Below, in pieces: positions 18,045 to 27,917 of a stretch of DNA of 64,000 bases. The position numbers were made by a program, and so were the translations under genes. This DNA comes from CAYRJD01 sp965212125 (GTDB lineage: Bacteria > Actinomycetota > Acidimicrobiia > Acidimicrobiales > Poriferisodalaceae), in contig OZ243045.1 in assembly GCA_965212125.1 (NCBI GenBank), forward strand, positions 992,001 through 1,056,000. Reading direction: 5' to 3'. The notes beneath the pieces are model-generated. The model did no database searches. It saw only the letters and a list, made by a program, of their open reading frames with translations, and was not told where the DNA came from. The first letter of the stretch is position 1. Each line of letters starts with the position of its first letter.

Positions 18045-20024
18045 ATGTCTCGGTCGTTTGCCTTGCCGACCTATGAAATGTGGGTGTCTGCCGCACAGGC
18101 AGCGAGTAAAGACGATTCGCTGGATGCGCTAACCACCACCACGCATGACGGGTTAGTCATAGAGCCGCTGTACACCCCGGACACCAGCGGCGGCTGGCTG
18201 GCTGGCGGTGCTGCCTCGGCGCGCGTGGCCGCGCTGGCCGCTAGGTCTGCCAGGTCTGCTAGCGGTGGAGTTAATAGCGGGACGGTTACGGCTAGCGGCG
18301 GCTGGCAGATTCGCAGCACGATCAATCTGCCGTCGGACCTACTAGACCCACTATCGGACGACGACGCGGCCGAATCCGCTGCTACGGCGGCTGGCGAGGA
18401 ACTGGCCGGCGGCGTGGACGCTCTTACTTTGGGGAATGGGTGGTCGGAGCAGCCTGGTCAGTCGCGTGCCGTTTTGCTTCGGGCGGTACTGGAAACCGCT
18501 ACTGCTGCTGACAAGGCCCCTGCGATTTATCTGCAATCTGGCGCCCGCCTCGCAGCGGCGAAGGAATTTGCCGAACAGCTGCAGGGCGCTGGAATCACTC
18601 AGGGATCGTTGGGCTTAGATCCGATCGGTGCGGCATTTGAAACCAAGCCAGGTAGAGATGCCGGGCTAAACGATCGGCTCCGTGCCGAACTGGAAGAAGC
18701 CGAACTGGAAGAAACCGCCAGCTATGTAGCCGCACACGCCCGCGCCCAACCGCCGGGCTTGCGGGCGCTAGCGCTTGACGGAACCGCCTACAACGAAGCT
18801 GGCGCAGGCGACATCGAGGAGCTTGGCGCACTGCTCGCCAACGCAACCCTGTGGCTGCGCTTGCTTACCAGCGCAGGGCTTGATGCAGCCAGTGCGGCCG
18901 CTCAAATCGAGTTCACCATCACAGCTAGCGCTGACGTGTTTGTGGTCGTCGCAAAGTGTCGCGCCCTGCGGCGCTGTTGGGCGCAGATATTGGATGCCTG
19001 CGGTGTGGGGGAAGCGATAGCGACAATGTCTTTGCATGCGATCGCATCAACGGCGATGATGAGTCGCGACGACCCTTGGGTGAATGTGTTGCGCGGCACC
19101 ACGGCTGCTTTGGCGGCGTCATTAGGCGGTGCGGATGCCGTGACCTTGCTGCCGCTTGATGCGGCAGGCGGCGCGGCGCAAGCACAGTCAACCCAAGCAC
19201 AGTCAACCCAAGCGCAGCTTGGTCGCCGTATCGCCCGCAACACCCAGCTAATCCTGCTGCAGGAATCTCAAACAAATGCCGTTATTGATCCGGCGGGTGG
19301 CAGCTGGTTTGTGGAGGATCTGACCGAGCAGATAGCGCAGCGTGCTTGGCATCGTTTCACAAGCATTGAAGCGGCGGGCGGAATCGTTGCCGAAACAACG
19401 AGCAACGGAGATTTGCGAGCAGCGATTGCTGAGACGGCTCAGCGGCGGGCCGCGGCCATTGCCACCCAGCAGCAGGTTCTGGTCGGTGTTAATGAGTTCG
19501 CATATCTGGAGCAGCTGGAGCTAGCAGATACCGGCCTGACAGAAACCCTGGGAGAAACGAGCTCGCACGGTCGGTGGGCCGAACCGTTTGAGCAACTGCG
19601 CGCTAAAGCGATCGCCGCACCGATAGCGATGTTTGTGGCGGCTTTGGGTAAACCTTCGGACAGTTCAGCGCGCGCCAACTTCGCAAAAAGCCTGTTCGAA
19701 GCAGGTGGGATCGCCACGATCATTCCAGAGGCCAACTTTGACGGTCCCGCTGATGTCGTCGCGGCTGACACGGCAGCGGCCTTTGCAAAAAGCCAAGCGC
19801 AACTGGCGTGCATTTGTTCTAGCGATGAGATCTACGCGACGCAAGCCGCAAAAGTTGTAGCCGATCTGAAATCCGCCGGTGCCGTGCGGGTGTACATAGC
19901 CGGTGATGCCGCTAGTGGTACTGCCAGCGATGCCGGCGGCGGGGCTGAGTTAATAGCGCCCGGTTGCGACGCGCTGCAAGTGCTGACTGAAGCGCACCAA
20001 GCCGTTGAAGAGTCGCAGGCATGA
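18045..20024 (+). CDS. mutA: Methylmalonyl-CoA mutase small (beta) subunit
   Basis: Non-catalytic partner of MutB in the heterodimeric, B12-dependent mutase that links methylmalonyl-CoA and succinyl-CoA. The barrel part shows LRALALDGTAYNEAGAGDIE, IARNTQLILLQESQTNAVID and FVEDLTEQIAQRAW. The C-terminal B12-like domain lacks the DxHxxG motif, as expected for this subunit. The frame is open from 17832, but upstream codons overlap leuS and show no homology; ATG 18042 or 18045 is the true start. A 15-bp tandem repeat in the middle encodes repeated Gln-Ala-Gln-Ser-Thr. Its stop overlaps the mutB ATG by 4 bp. Confidence 0.94.
   Translation: MSRSFALPTYEMWVSAAQAASKDDSLDALTTTTHDGLVIEPLYTPDTSGGWLAGGAASARVAALAARSARSASGGVNSGTVTASGGWQIRSTINLPSDLLDPLSDDDAAESAATAAGEELAGGVDALTLGNGWSEQPGQSRAVLLRAVLETATAADKAPAIYLQSGARLAAAKEFAEQLQGAGITQGSLGLDPIGAAFETKPGRDAGLNDRLRAELEEAELEETASYVAAHARAQPPGLRALALDGTAYNEAGAGDIEELGALLANATLWLRLLTSAGLDAASAAAQIEFTITASADVFVVVAKCRALRRCWAQILDACGVGEAIATMSLHAIASTAMMSRDDPWVNVLRGTTAALAASLGGADAVTLLPLDAAGGAAQAQSTQAQSTQAQLGRRIARNTQLILLQESQTNAVIDPAGGSWFVEDLTEQIAQRAWHRFTSIEAAGGIVAETTSNGDLRAAIAETAQRRAAAIATQQQVLVGVNEFAYLEQLELADTGLTETLGETSSHGRWAEPFEQLRAKAIAAPIAMFVAALGKPSDSSARANFAKSLFEAGGIATIIPEANFDGPADVVAADTAAAFAKSQAQLACICSSDEIYATQAAKVVADLKSAGAVRVYIAGDAASGTASDAGGGAELIAPGCDALQVLTEAHQAVEESQA
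19179..19216. repeat. 15-bp in-frame tandem repeat inside mutA
   Basis: Two identical 15-bp copies (19179-19193, 19194-19208) and the beginning of a third; encodes Gln-Ala-Gln-Ser-Thr repeats in a surface-loop position of the barrel domain. Confidence 0.8.
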
Positions 20025-22234
20025 TTCCCGATTTCGCCGCAATGCCACTCGCCTCTCTGGACGCGCCGGGCTTGGCAGGCGGCCCGCAACCCGAAGGCCG
20101 CGAAACACCCGAAGGCATAGCCGTAGCGCCGCTGTACACCGCAGCCGACATCGCCGACCTGTTTGAGGCCGACTCCCCCACCTACCTAGACGGCTACCCC
20201 GGCTTTGCGCCGTATCTGCGGGGCCCCTACCCCACGATGTACACAAACCAGCCCTGGACCGTGCGCCAATACGCAGGCTTCTCAACTGCGGAAGACTCAA
20301 ACGCCTTCTATCGCCGCAACCTGGCTGCTGGCCAGCGCGGCCTATCGGTCGCATTCGACCTAGCAACCCATCGGGGCTACGACTCCGACCACGAGCGAGT
20401 CGTGTCAGACGTCGGCATGGCTGGCGTGGCGATCGATTCGATCCTGGACATGCGAACCCTGTTCGACGGCATCCCTCTTGACACGATGAGCGTGTCGATG
20501 ACGATGAACGGTGCCGTACTGCCGATCTTGGCGCTGTACGTGGTTGCCGCCGAAGAGCAGGGCGTCGCACCCGCTCAGCTAACCGGAACCATCCAGAACG
20601 ACATTCTCAAAGAGTTCATGGTTCGCAACACCTACATCTTTCCGCCGCAGGAGTCAATGCGCATTATCGGCGACATTTTCAAGTTCACCTCAGCGGAGAT
20701 GCCCAAGTTCAACTCCATCTCAGTTTCCGGCTATCACATGCAAGAGGCCGGAGCCACGGCCGACCTGGAGCTGGGCTACACGCTGGCTAACGGCTTGGAA
20801 TACCTGCGATGCGGGATTGATGCGGGGCTGGCGGTTGATGACTTCGCCCCGCGCATCAGCTTTTTCTGGGCGGTGGGGATGAACTTCTTCACCGAGATCG
20901 CCAAGCTGCGTGCCGCTCGGTTGCTGTGGGCGGAACTCGTTCAACGCTTTGATGCGACGAACCCGCGGTCGCTATCGCTGCGCACGCACTGCCAAACCTC
21001 GGGTTGGTCGCTCACCGCGCAAGACGTTTACAACAATGTCGTTCGCACCTGCATCGAGGCGCTGGCTGCCACTCACGGGCACACCCAAAGCCTGCACACC
21101 AACGGATTTGACGAGGCTCTGGCGCTGCCAACCGATTTCAGCGCCCGCATTGCTCGCAACACGCAGTTGTTTTTGCAGCACGAGGCCGGCACCACCAACG
21201 TCATTGACCCGTGGGGAGGTAGCTATTTCCTGGAGCGACTGACCGCTGATTTGGCTAGCCGTGCGCGTGAGCACATCAACGAAATCGAGGAGCTCGGGGG
21301 GATGGCTCGTGCCAATGAGGCGGGCATACCGAAGATGCGCATAGAGCAGGCCGCCGCTCGCACGCAGGCTCGGATTGATTCGGGGCGTCAGGTTGTGGTG
21401 GGTGTCAACAAGTATCGGCCAACCCACGACGGCGAGGTTGAGGTGCTGCGGATAGATAACGCGGAGGTGCTGGCTGCGCAGCTTGATCGGTTGCGACGAC
21501 TGCGTGATGAACGCGACGAGACCGAAACTCAGGCGGCGTTGGAGCGTCTAACGGCGGTGGCGAGCAGCGGCGAAGGCAACCTGCTGGCCGCCAGCATTGA
21601 TGCCGCCAGGGCGAAGGCCACGGTGGGCGAGATGACTTTTGCGCTGGAGCGAGTTTTTGGACGCCACACCGCACAGATCCATACCATCAGTGGCGTTTAT
21701 ATGAATGAGATGGCGCAGGACGACTCCGGCAGCGGCGCGGCTGGCACAGGCGACGCGAACGGCGAAGCAGCCAGCCCAACCAACGCCGAAGCTGATCAGG
21801 TAGCGCAGGCTCGCGAGCTCACCGCGGAGTTTGAGCACAAGCATGGACGGCGGCCACGCATCTTGGTTTCAAAGATGGGCCAAGACGGCCATGACCGCGG
21901 CCAGAAGGTGGTCGCTACTGCTTTTGCCGATCTTGGGTTTGACGTAGATGTCGGGCCGTTGTTCAGCACACCGGCTGAGGCCGCACGCCAGGCAGTTGAA
22001 AACGATGTCCACATTGTTGGGGCATCTTCGCTTGCCGCCGGTCATCTAACGCTTGTGCCCGCGCTGGTTGCTGCGCTGGCCGAGCAAGGCCGATCGGACA
22101 TCATGGTGGTGGTCGGCGGGGTGGTACCGCCGCAGGACTACGACGAGCTACAGGCAGCCGGCGCCACGGCGATCTTCGGTCCGGGAACGGTTATCGCCGA
22201 GGCGGCCATTCAGCTTGTAAAGAAGCTGGGCTAA
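20021..22234 (+). CDS. mutB: Methylmalonyl-CoA mutase large (alpha) subunit
   Basis: The catalytic, adenosylcobalamin-binding subunit (737 residues). The substrate barrel has RRNLAAGQRGLSVAFDLATH, LDTMSVSMTMNGAVLPILAL, NSISVSGYHMQEAG and the RTHCQTSGWSL stretch; FDLATHRGYDSDH is typical. The C-terminal B12-binding domain begins at RPRILVSKMGQDGHDRGQKV with the cobalt-ligand histidine in DGHDRG, then SSLAAGHLTLVPAL and VVVGGVVPPQDY. A variable acidic linker (about residues 565-595) joins the domains. It is translationally coupled to mutA by ATGA. With meaB nearby, it supports propionyl-CoA degradation. Confidence 0.98.
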   Translation: MIPDFAAMPLASLDAPGLAGGPQPEGRETPEGIAVAPLYTAADIADLFEADSPTYLDGYPGFAPYLRGPYPTMYTNQPWTVRQYAGFSTAEDSNAFYRRNLAAGQRGLSVAFDLATHRGYDSDHERVVSDVGMAGVAIDSILDMRTLFDGIPLDTMSVSMTMNGAVLPILALYVVAAEEQGVAPAQLTGTIQNDILKEFMVRNTYIFPPQESMRIIGDIFKFTSAEMPKFNSISVSGYHMQEAGATADLELGYTLANGLEYLRCGIDAGLAVDDFAPRISFFWAVGMNFFTEIAKLRAARLLWAELVQRFDATNPRSLSLRTHCQTSGWSLTAQDVYNNVVRTCIEALAATHGHTQSLHTNGFDEALALPTDFSARIARNTQLFLQHEAGTTNVIDPWGGSYFLERLTADLASRAREHINEIEELGGMARANEAGIPKMRIEQAAARTQARIDSGRQVVVGVNKYRPTHDGEVEVLRIDNAEVLAAQLDRLRRLRDERDETETQAALERLTAVASSGEGNLLAASIDAARAKATVGEMTFALERVFGRHTAQIHTISGVYMNEMAQDDSGSGAAGTGDANGEAASPTNAEADQVAQARELTAEFEHKHGRRPRILVSKMGQDGHDRGQKVVATAFADLGFDVDVGPLFSTPAEAARQAVENDVHIVGASSLAAGHLTLVPALVAALAEQGRSDIMVVVGGVVPPQDYDELQAAGATAIFGPGTVIAEAAIQLVKKLG

Positions 22235-22250
22235 CCGGATCGCTGGCTAG

Positions 22251-22967
22251 CTAGCGGCGTCCGCCGCGCTTGGCGTATTTGACGCGCTTTTTGGCGCGGT
22301 TGGCCCGGTGGTACGCGCTGGCGGCTTCGGCTGCTCGGCGGTTCGGCTTGCCTGACTGTTTTTTGGTGGCTTTTGCGGCGTCTTTGTTTGCGGCGTCTTT
22401 GTCTTTTTTTGCTGTGCCGCTAGCCGCATCATCACTAGCCGCCGCCCCGCTATCGGCGTCGGCATCGCTTGCGGAAGTATCAGTATCGGGCAGCGGGCTC
22501 AGCTTCCCCAGCTCTTCATCGGCCTCATGCAGCTCCTTGTGAAACCGGCGATGCACCCACAGTTTTTCGCTACCCACCACAATCTGCCCCCACATTGAGC
22601 CACGCACCTCAAACGGGTGAACGCGATCAAAGGCACCCAGACGCTCAACCGGCGTGGTCGTGCGCAGCGCCTTGGTCCGCATCACTATCACTTCGTACTC
22701 ATTGACAACCAACAGCCGGTAGCGGGTCGCCGTCAGCAGGGCGACTGCCAAAAAGACCACGGTAGAAATCAGTGTGATCTGCACCCACGGCAAGGTTTCC
22801 GTCAGCAATATGCCCGCTATGGATGCCACGCCCAGCACCAGCATTGTCAGCGGATGCAAGCCGCCGGTCGCAGGCATTATCCAGCGGGGATGCTCATCTG
22901 GCTCCAAGAATTTGAGGGCGGGGTGAGTGGTGTCGCCTTTGCCGCGCAGCGTTGCAAACCAAGACAT
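22251..22967 (-). CDS. Membrane protein with PH-like domain and basic C-terminal tail
   Basis: A 238-residue protein. Two hydrophobic helices at about residues 37-56 and 62-80 (LHPLTMLVLGVASIAGILL; VQITLISTVVFLAVALL) are followed by TRYRLLVVNEYEVIVMRTKA and WGQIVVGSEKLWVHRRFH, the pattern of bacterial membrane-anchored PH-like (bPH2) domains. Residues after 160 are low complexity: Asp/Ser/Ala, then Lys/Arg-rich (KRVKYAKRGGRR). The function is unknown. It lies on the minus strand between mutB and meaB, so it interrupts what would otherwise be a mut cluster. Confidence 0.75.
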   Translation of the reverse strand: MSWFATLRGKGDTTHPALKFLEPDEHPRWIMPATGGLHPLTMLVLGVASIAGILLTETLPWVQITLISTVVFLAVALLTATRYRLLVVNEYEVIVMRTKALRTTTPVERLGAFDRVHPFEVRGSMWGQIVVGSEKLWVHRRFHKELHEADEELGKLSPLPDTDTSASDADADSGAAASDDAASGTAKKDKDAANKDAAKATKKQSGKPNRRAAEAASAYHRANRAKKRVKYAKRGGRR

Positions 22968-23076
22968 GTCAAAAGTGTGCCCTTTACTGGCGTTGGGCGC
23001 ACCTAACGGGGCTGGCTTGCTTTGGCTGACTGGCTTGGCCTGGCTGGCTTGGTCTTGCTAGCTGGCGCTCGCTCGC

Positions 23077-23082
23077 TACCTT
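23077..23082 (+). promoter_or_regulatory. Candidate -10 box TACCTT for meaB
   Basis: TACCTT lies 6 nt before a GTG at 23089 and only 3 nt before the ATG at 23086; the usual spacing in this window favours the GTG. Confidence 0.4.
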
Positions 23083-23085
23083 GTA

Positions 23086-24135
23086 ATGGTGCCCGAAGAG
23101 CCCAGCGTGACCGATCTAGCTGAAGGCGTGCGCCAGGGCAACCGAGCGTTGTTGGGTCAGGCCATAACGCTGGTGGAATCAACGCAGCCCCAACACCGCA
23201 GCCAGGCACAAGAACTGCTAGCGGCTCTGTTGCCCGATGGCTCCGCCGCCACATCGGCTGGCGATGCCGCGCCGAATGAAACCGCACCGGGCGGGATGCG
23301 GGTGGGCATAACCGGCATTCCCGGCGTTGGCAAAAGCACATTTATTGAGGCCCTAGGCACCGTGCTTACGCAGCGCGGTCAGCGGGTTGCCGTGCTAGCC
23401 GTTGACCCCACATCGCAGCGCACCGGCGGATCAATCATGGGCGACAAAACCCGCATGAACGACCTAGCCAACAGCCCGCTGGCCTTCGTGCGTCCGTCCC
23501 CCACCGGCGGCGAACTGGGCGGCGTTCATGCTCGCACTCGTGAAACCATCTTGCTGTGCGAAGCCGCTGGCTTTGACATAGTGCTGGTCGAAACCGTTGG
23601 GGTGGGTCAGTCTGAGACGGCGGTCGCAGACATGGTTGATTTCTTTTTGGTGCTGCTGTTGCCCGGCGCGGGCGATGACTTGCAGGGCATTAAGAAAGGC
23701 ATTCTTGAGCTGGCCGACATGATCGCCGTGAACAAGGCCGACGGGCCTGACGCCGCCCGGGCTGAGCAGACCGCTGCTAGCTATCGGCGAGCGTTGCATT
23801 TGACCGCTTCGGTTTCGCCTAACTGGACCTGCCCGGTGTCGGTTTGTTCGGCTTTGACCGGCGCTGGATTAGAAGACGTGTGGGCCGAAGTTGAACGCCA
23901 CCACCAAATATTTACTGAGTCGGGTGAGCTGGTTGAACTGCGTCAAGCGCAGCGGGTTCGCTGGTTGCGGGCGTTGCTGACCTCTGAGGTGGGTGCGCGT
24001 TTTTATGGAGATCCTCAGGTTGCGGAGCTGCTGCCCAAGCTGGAGGCCGAGGTATCGGCCAATCGTGTTTCTCCGGTACAGGCTGCTAGCCATCTGCTGG
24101 AGTTGTTCGCCGCGGCGCGGCCCGCCGCTTCGTAG
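23086..24135 (+). CDS. meaB: Methylmalonyl-CoA mutase-associated GTPase MeaB
   Basis: G3E-family GTPase that protects and reactivates methylmalonyl-CoA mutase and gates delivery of its cofactor. The P-loop GIPGVGKST is at residues 77-85, followed by VLAVDPTSQRTGGSIMGDK and MNDLANSPLAFVRPSPTGG. Switch III and later motifs include VLVETVGVGQSE, LLPGAGDDLQGIKKGILE and the base-recognition NKADG. The C-terminal helices ending in HLLELFAAARP form the dimer arm. The start is either ATG 23086 or GTG 23089. Confidence 0.97.
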   Translation: MVPEEPSVTDLAEGVRQGNRALLGQAITLVESTQPQHRSQAQELLAALLPDGSAATSAGDAAPNETAPGGMRVGITGIPGVGKSTFIEALGTVLTQRGQRVAVLAVDPTSQRTGGSIMGDKTRMNDLANSPLAFVRPSPTGGELGGVHARTRETILLCEAAGFDIVLVETVGVGQSETAVADMVDFFLVLLLPGAGDDLQGIKKGILELADMIAVNKADGPDAARAEQTAASYRRALHLTASVSPNWTCPVSVCSALTGAGLEDVWAEVERHHQIFTESGELVELRQAQRVRWLRALLTSEVGARFYGDPQVAELLPKLEAEVSANRVSPVQAASHLLELFAAARPAAS

Positions 24136-24158
24136 TTCGCTGCGGCGCGCGGCTCTAG

Positions 24159-25334
24159 CTAAAAGTCTTGGTCGAAAGACACGTCGCCCTCAACACCCAC
24201 CTGATACGACGCAACCGTCCGCTCAAAGAAGTTGGTTAGCTCCTGCACGTCTTGTAGCTCCATGAAGTCAAACGGGTTGCGTGATCCGTAGATCTTGGGC
24301 AGCCCCAACTGGATCATCCGCTGATCCGCCACAAACTCCAGATACAGCCGAGTGTCAGCCGTCGACATTCCCGCCACGCCTTCAGACAGCACGTCTTCGG
24401 CAAAGCCCGTTTCTACTTCCACGGCCTCTTCCATCATCTCTCGCACCTGGCTGGCAAGATTTTGGTCAAACAGCTCGGGCTGCTCAGTACGAATGGTGCG
24501 CACGACCTCAAAGGCAAAGTTCATATGCGCCGACTCATCGCGGAACACCCAGTTGGTGCCAGACGCCAGACCGTTGAGCAGCCCCTTGCTGCGCAGGAAA
24601 TAGACGTACGCAAAAGCGGCAAAGAAAAACAGCCCTTCAATGCAGGCGGCAAAACAAATCAGGTTCAGCAAAAACCGCTGGCGCTGCTCGTGAGTTTGAA
24701 GCTCGGTCTCTTCGCTGATGCCGGCCATCCATTTAAAGCAAAACTCCGCCTTGTTGCGAACCGACGGGATGTTCTCAATGGCGGCGAATGCCTGCTCGCG
24801 CTCGGCAATGTCGGGGATGTAGTTGTCAAGCAGCGTCAAATAGAACTGAACGTGCAGGGCTTCTTCATAAAGCTGCCGACTTAGATACAGCCTGGCTTCG
24901 GGGCTGTTGATGTGCTGGTACAGGTTCAGCACCAGGTTGTTGGAAACGATCGAATCGCCGGTGGCGAAGAACGCAACCAGGCGATTGATCAGATGGCGCT
25001 CGGCTGGCAGCAGGCGGCGGTCTAGATCCACCACGTCGTCGGAGAAGTCAATCTCTTCCACCGTCCAGGTGTTTTTTATCGCGTCGCGGAACATCTCAAA
25101 AAACACCGGATAGCGCATGGGGCGCAGGGTCAGATTGAATCCCGGGTCCAAGATGCTGGTGCCTGCGGTGCTCGGAGAGCCGCCGGTGGTGCCAGTGCTG
25201 CCAACATCAGTGTTGCCCGTATCTGGACTAGCGGCATCGGTGCCTTGTTGCGGCAGCGGCTCGCTTAGTTGCTCCGCGGTATTGGTCGCAGTGTTGGCTG
25301 CGGCGCTCGTAGCTGTGTGGGTAAAAGATTCCAT
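24159..25334 (-). CDS. nrdB: Ribonucleoside-diphosphate reductase beta subunit
   Basis: Class I small subunit that holds the diiron centre and generates the radical. The ligand helices are recognisable: FFATGDSIVSNN, YEEALHVQFY with Glu-x2-His and, four residues on, a tyrosine at the position of the E. coli radical Tyr122, and RDESAHMNF. The C-terminal tail ends in SFDQDF, the segment that docks on NrdA. About 60 N-terminal residues rich in Thr, Gly and Ser precede the domain and have no family counterpart. The ATG follows the nrdA stop with no gap. Confidence 0.96.
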   Translation of the reverse strand: MESFTHTATSAAANTATNTAEQLSEPLPQQGTDAASPDTGNTDVGSTGTTGGSPSTAGTSILDPGFNLTLRPMRYPVFFEMFRDAIKNTWTVEEIDFSDDVVDLDRRLLPAERHLINRLVAFFATGDSIVSNNLVLNLYQHINSPEARLYLSRQLYEEALHVQFYLTLLDNYIPDIAEREQAFAAIENIPSVRNKAEFCFKWMAGISEETELQTHEQRQRFLLNLICFAACIEGLFFFAAFAYVYFLRSKGLLNGLASGTNWVFRDESAHMNFAFEVVRTIRTEQPELFDQNLASQVREMMEEAVEVETGFAEDVLSEGVAGMSTADTRLYLEFVADQRMIQLGLPKIYGSRNPFDFMELQDVQELTNFFERTVASYQVGVEGDVSFDQDF

Positions 25335-27836
25335 TTAGTCGCACGCCTCGCAGGTCTCAGGATTTTCCAGTGAGCACTCAACCGCCGCTGCGTCCGCCGT
25401 CGTGTCGGTCATGGGGTCGGCGCCGAAGGCATTACCCCCGACGCCACCGGCGGGCTCGGGCATGGCGCTGATCGTCGCATCAACGCTGCCGTTGCCGCCG
25501 GCGCCTGAGGTGGTCGTCTGGTTGATGCGCGTGGCCGGGCGTGACCGCAAGTAGTAGGTGGTTTTCAGGCCGCTCTTCCAGGCGTGCATATACATAGAAG
25601 ACAGCTTCCCGATGTTCGGGCTTTCAATAAACAAATTGAGCGACTGGCTTTGGTCAATGTAAGCCCCGCGCGCAGCCGCCAAATCCAGCAGCGAACGCTG
25701 CGGCAGTTCCCAGGCGGTGCGATAAACCTCACGCAGATTCTGCGGGATTCGCTCAATGGCGGCGATCGAACCTTCGGAGCGCTTGATGCTCTCAACCATG
25801 TCGCCATCCCACAGGTCAAGCCCTTGAAGCTCCCGCACCAGATGGCGGTTGACCTGCAAGAACTCCCCCGACAGCGTCTCGCGCTTGAACAGATTTGACA
25901 CCTGCGGCTCAATGCATTCGTAGCAGCCAGCGATGGCTGCGATCGTGGCGGTGGGCGCTATGGCGATGAGCAGAGAGTTGCGCAGTCCGTGTTGCGCGAT
26001 GCGGTCGCGCAGCTCGTTCCAGCGGCTCTGGTCGGCTGGCGCAACGTCCCACAAGTCAAACTGAAACTGACCCTTGGCCATGCGCGTCTGCTTGAACGCG
26101 TCGTGCGGGCCATGCTCTCGTGCCATCTCACAGCTAGTGGACAGCGCATGAAAATAGATCTCTTCGCTTATCGCGGTGGAGAGCCGCTGCGCTTCGGGGC
26201 TGTCAAACGGCAGGCCAAGCTGGAAGAAAACATCCTGCAGCCCCATGATTCCCAGCCCCACCGGACGCCACTTGGAGTTGGAGTTGCCGGCGGCTTCGGT
26301 CGGGTAATAGTTGATGTCAACCACGCGGTCCAAAAACGGCACCACGGTTTTGACGATCTCAGCCAACCGAGCGAAGTCAAACCTGCCATCGCGCACAAGG
26401 CGGCTCAGGTTGATAGAGCCCAGATTGCACACCGCGGTTTCCGCGGCGTTGGTCACCTCAAGGATCTCCGTGCAGAGGTTCGACAGGTGCACCACATTCG
26501 TGCGCTCGCCGGTCTGGTTGCACTTCAGATTGGATGAATCCTTGAAGGTCATCCAGCCGTTGCCGGTTTGCGCCAGCGTTCTCATCATGCGGCTGTACAA
26601 CTGGCGCGCTGGCACTTGGCGTTCATACCGACCTGCGTCTTCGGCAGCCTGATAGGCGTTGGTGAAGTCATCGCCGTACAGGTCGGTCAGCTCGGGCACC
26701 TGCTTGGGGTCAAACAGCGACCACAGGAAATCTTTTTCCACTCGCTCCATGAACAGATCCGGCACCCAGTTGGCAAGGTTCAAGTTGTGCGCTCGCCGGG
26801 CGTGATCGCCGGTGCTGTCGCGCATCTCTAAGAACTCTTCAATGTCTGCGTGCCAGGTTTCCAAATACACGCACGCGGCGCCCTTGCGACGGCCGCCCTG
26901 ATTCACCGCAGCCACCGAAGAGTCCAGCGTCTTCAGCCACGGCACGATTCCATTGGACAGGCCGTTGGTGCCGTTGATGAGCGACCCGCGCGAACGAACC
27001 CGGCTCCACGACACACCGATGCCGCCCGCGAACTTCGACAGCTTGGCGATGTCGGCGTAGCGCGCGTAGATGCCGTCAAGAGAATCTTCCGGGCTGTCCA
27101 GCAAATAGCAAGACGACATTTGCGGGTTGGTGGTGCCGGAGTTAAACAGCGTCGGGCTGGACGGCAGGTATTCCAACGTGGAGATCAGCTCGTACAAGCT
27201 GATGGCGTGGTCAACGGTTTGCGCCAAGCCGCACGCCACTCGCAGCATGAAGTACTGCGGTGTTTCGATCACGGTGCGGTCGGTGGGGTGTTGCAGCAGG
27301 TAGCGGTCGTAGACCGTGCGCAGACCAAAGAACTCAAACAGCTCCATGCGTTGCGGTCGCACGGCGTCGTTCAGCTTGCGGGAATGCTTGGTTACGAACG
27401 TCGCCAGGTCTTCGTGGATTAGTCCGCAGGCAACACCGAACTCCACCGACTGGCTGAACGATGAGATGTTTTGGTTCTGAACCTCTTTGTCTATATAAGT
27501 AGAGAGAAGTCCGGCCGCTAGGCGCGAGTAGTTGGGCTCTTCAATGATGAGGGCGGCCGCGTTGCGGATAGACAGCTCGTCCAGCTTGGTGGTTGTCTCG
27601 CCGTCGTGCAGACCGGAGATGGTGCGTGTCGCAATGCGCAGGGCATCTACGCCGTCCAAACCGGTGGCGCAGCGTTGCACTGCGCGCACGATCTTGTTGA
27701 GATCAACTGGCTGGGTGGAACCGTCACGCTTGACGACTCGCATAGAGACCTCGCCTGTGGCAGAGTCCGCCGTGGTTGGGTCTGCTGCGGCTAGGTCTGC
27801 GGCTTCCGTCTTGGTGGCGTCTTCAGTCAGCGTCAC
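25335..27836 (-). CDS. nrdA: Ribonucleoside-diphosphate reductase alpha subunit
   Basis: Class I large subunit (833 residues) that reduces NDPs. MRVVKRDGSTQPVDLNKIVR begins an ATP-cone domain for activity control. The active site follows with SSPTLFNSGT, QMSSCYLL, GGIGVSWS, NLCTEI and VCNLGSINLSRL; the C-terminus ends in the redox pair CEACD. The first 30 residues before the ATP cone are Ala/Asp/Thr-rich. The start is GTG at 27836 after AAAGGGA. nrdA-nrdB form an operon driven from the 27.84-27.94 kb region. Confidence 0.97.
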   Translation of the reverse strand: MTLTEDATKTEAADLAAADPTTADSATGEVSMRVVKRDGSTQPVDLNKIVRAVQRCATGLDGVDALRIATRTISGLHDGETTTKLDELSIRNAAALIIEEPNYSRLAAGLLSTYIDKEVQNQNISSFSQSVEFGVACGLIHEDLATFVTKHSRKLNDAVRPQRMELFEFFGLRTVYDRYLLQHPTDRTVIETPQYFMLRVACGLAQTVDHAISLYELISTLEYLPSSPTLFNSGTTNPQMSSCYLLDSPEDSLDGIYARYADIAKLSKFAGGIGVSWSRVRSRGSLINGTNGLSNGIVPWLKTLDSSVAAVNQGGRRKGAACVYLETWHADIEEFLEMRDSTGDHARRAHNLNLANWVPDLFMERVEKDFLWSLFDPKQVPELTDLYGDDFTNAYQAAEDAGRYERQVPARQLYSRMMRTLAQTGNGWMTFKDSSNLKCNQTGERTNVVHLSNLCTEILEVTNAAETAVCNLGSINLSRLVRDGRFDFARLAEIVKTVVPFLDRVVDINYYPTEAAGNSNSKWRPVGLGIMGLQDVFFQLGLPFDSPEAQRLSTAISEEIYFHALSTSCEMAREHGPHDAFKQTRMAKGQFQFDLWDVAPADQSRWNELRDRIAQHGLRNSLLIAIAPTATIAAIAGCYECIEPQVSNLFKRETLSGEFLQVNRHLVRELQGLDLWDGDMVESIKRSEGSIAAIERIPQNLREVYRTAWELPQRSLLDLAAARGAYIDQSQSLNLFIESPNIGKLSSMYMHAWKSGLKTTYYLRSRPATRINQTTTSGAGGNGSVDATISAMPEPAGGVGGNAFGADPMTDTTADAAAVECSLENPETCEACD

Positions 27837-27907
27837 TGTTCCCTTTCTGGTTCCGCAGACGTGATTGGTAGGAGTTACGGGTTCTTGCTGCGGCGCTTGA
27901 AGGTTTG

Positions 27908-27913
27908 AAGGTA
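27908..27913 (-). promoter_or_regulatory. Candidate -10 box TACCTT for nrdA-nrdB
   Basis: On the minus strand TACCTT lies about 72 nt before the nrdA GTG, giving a leader of roughly 65 nt. Immediately upstream lies the 21-bp element shared with the merR region, which would cover the -35 area. Confidence 0.35.
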
Positions 27914-27917
27914 CAGG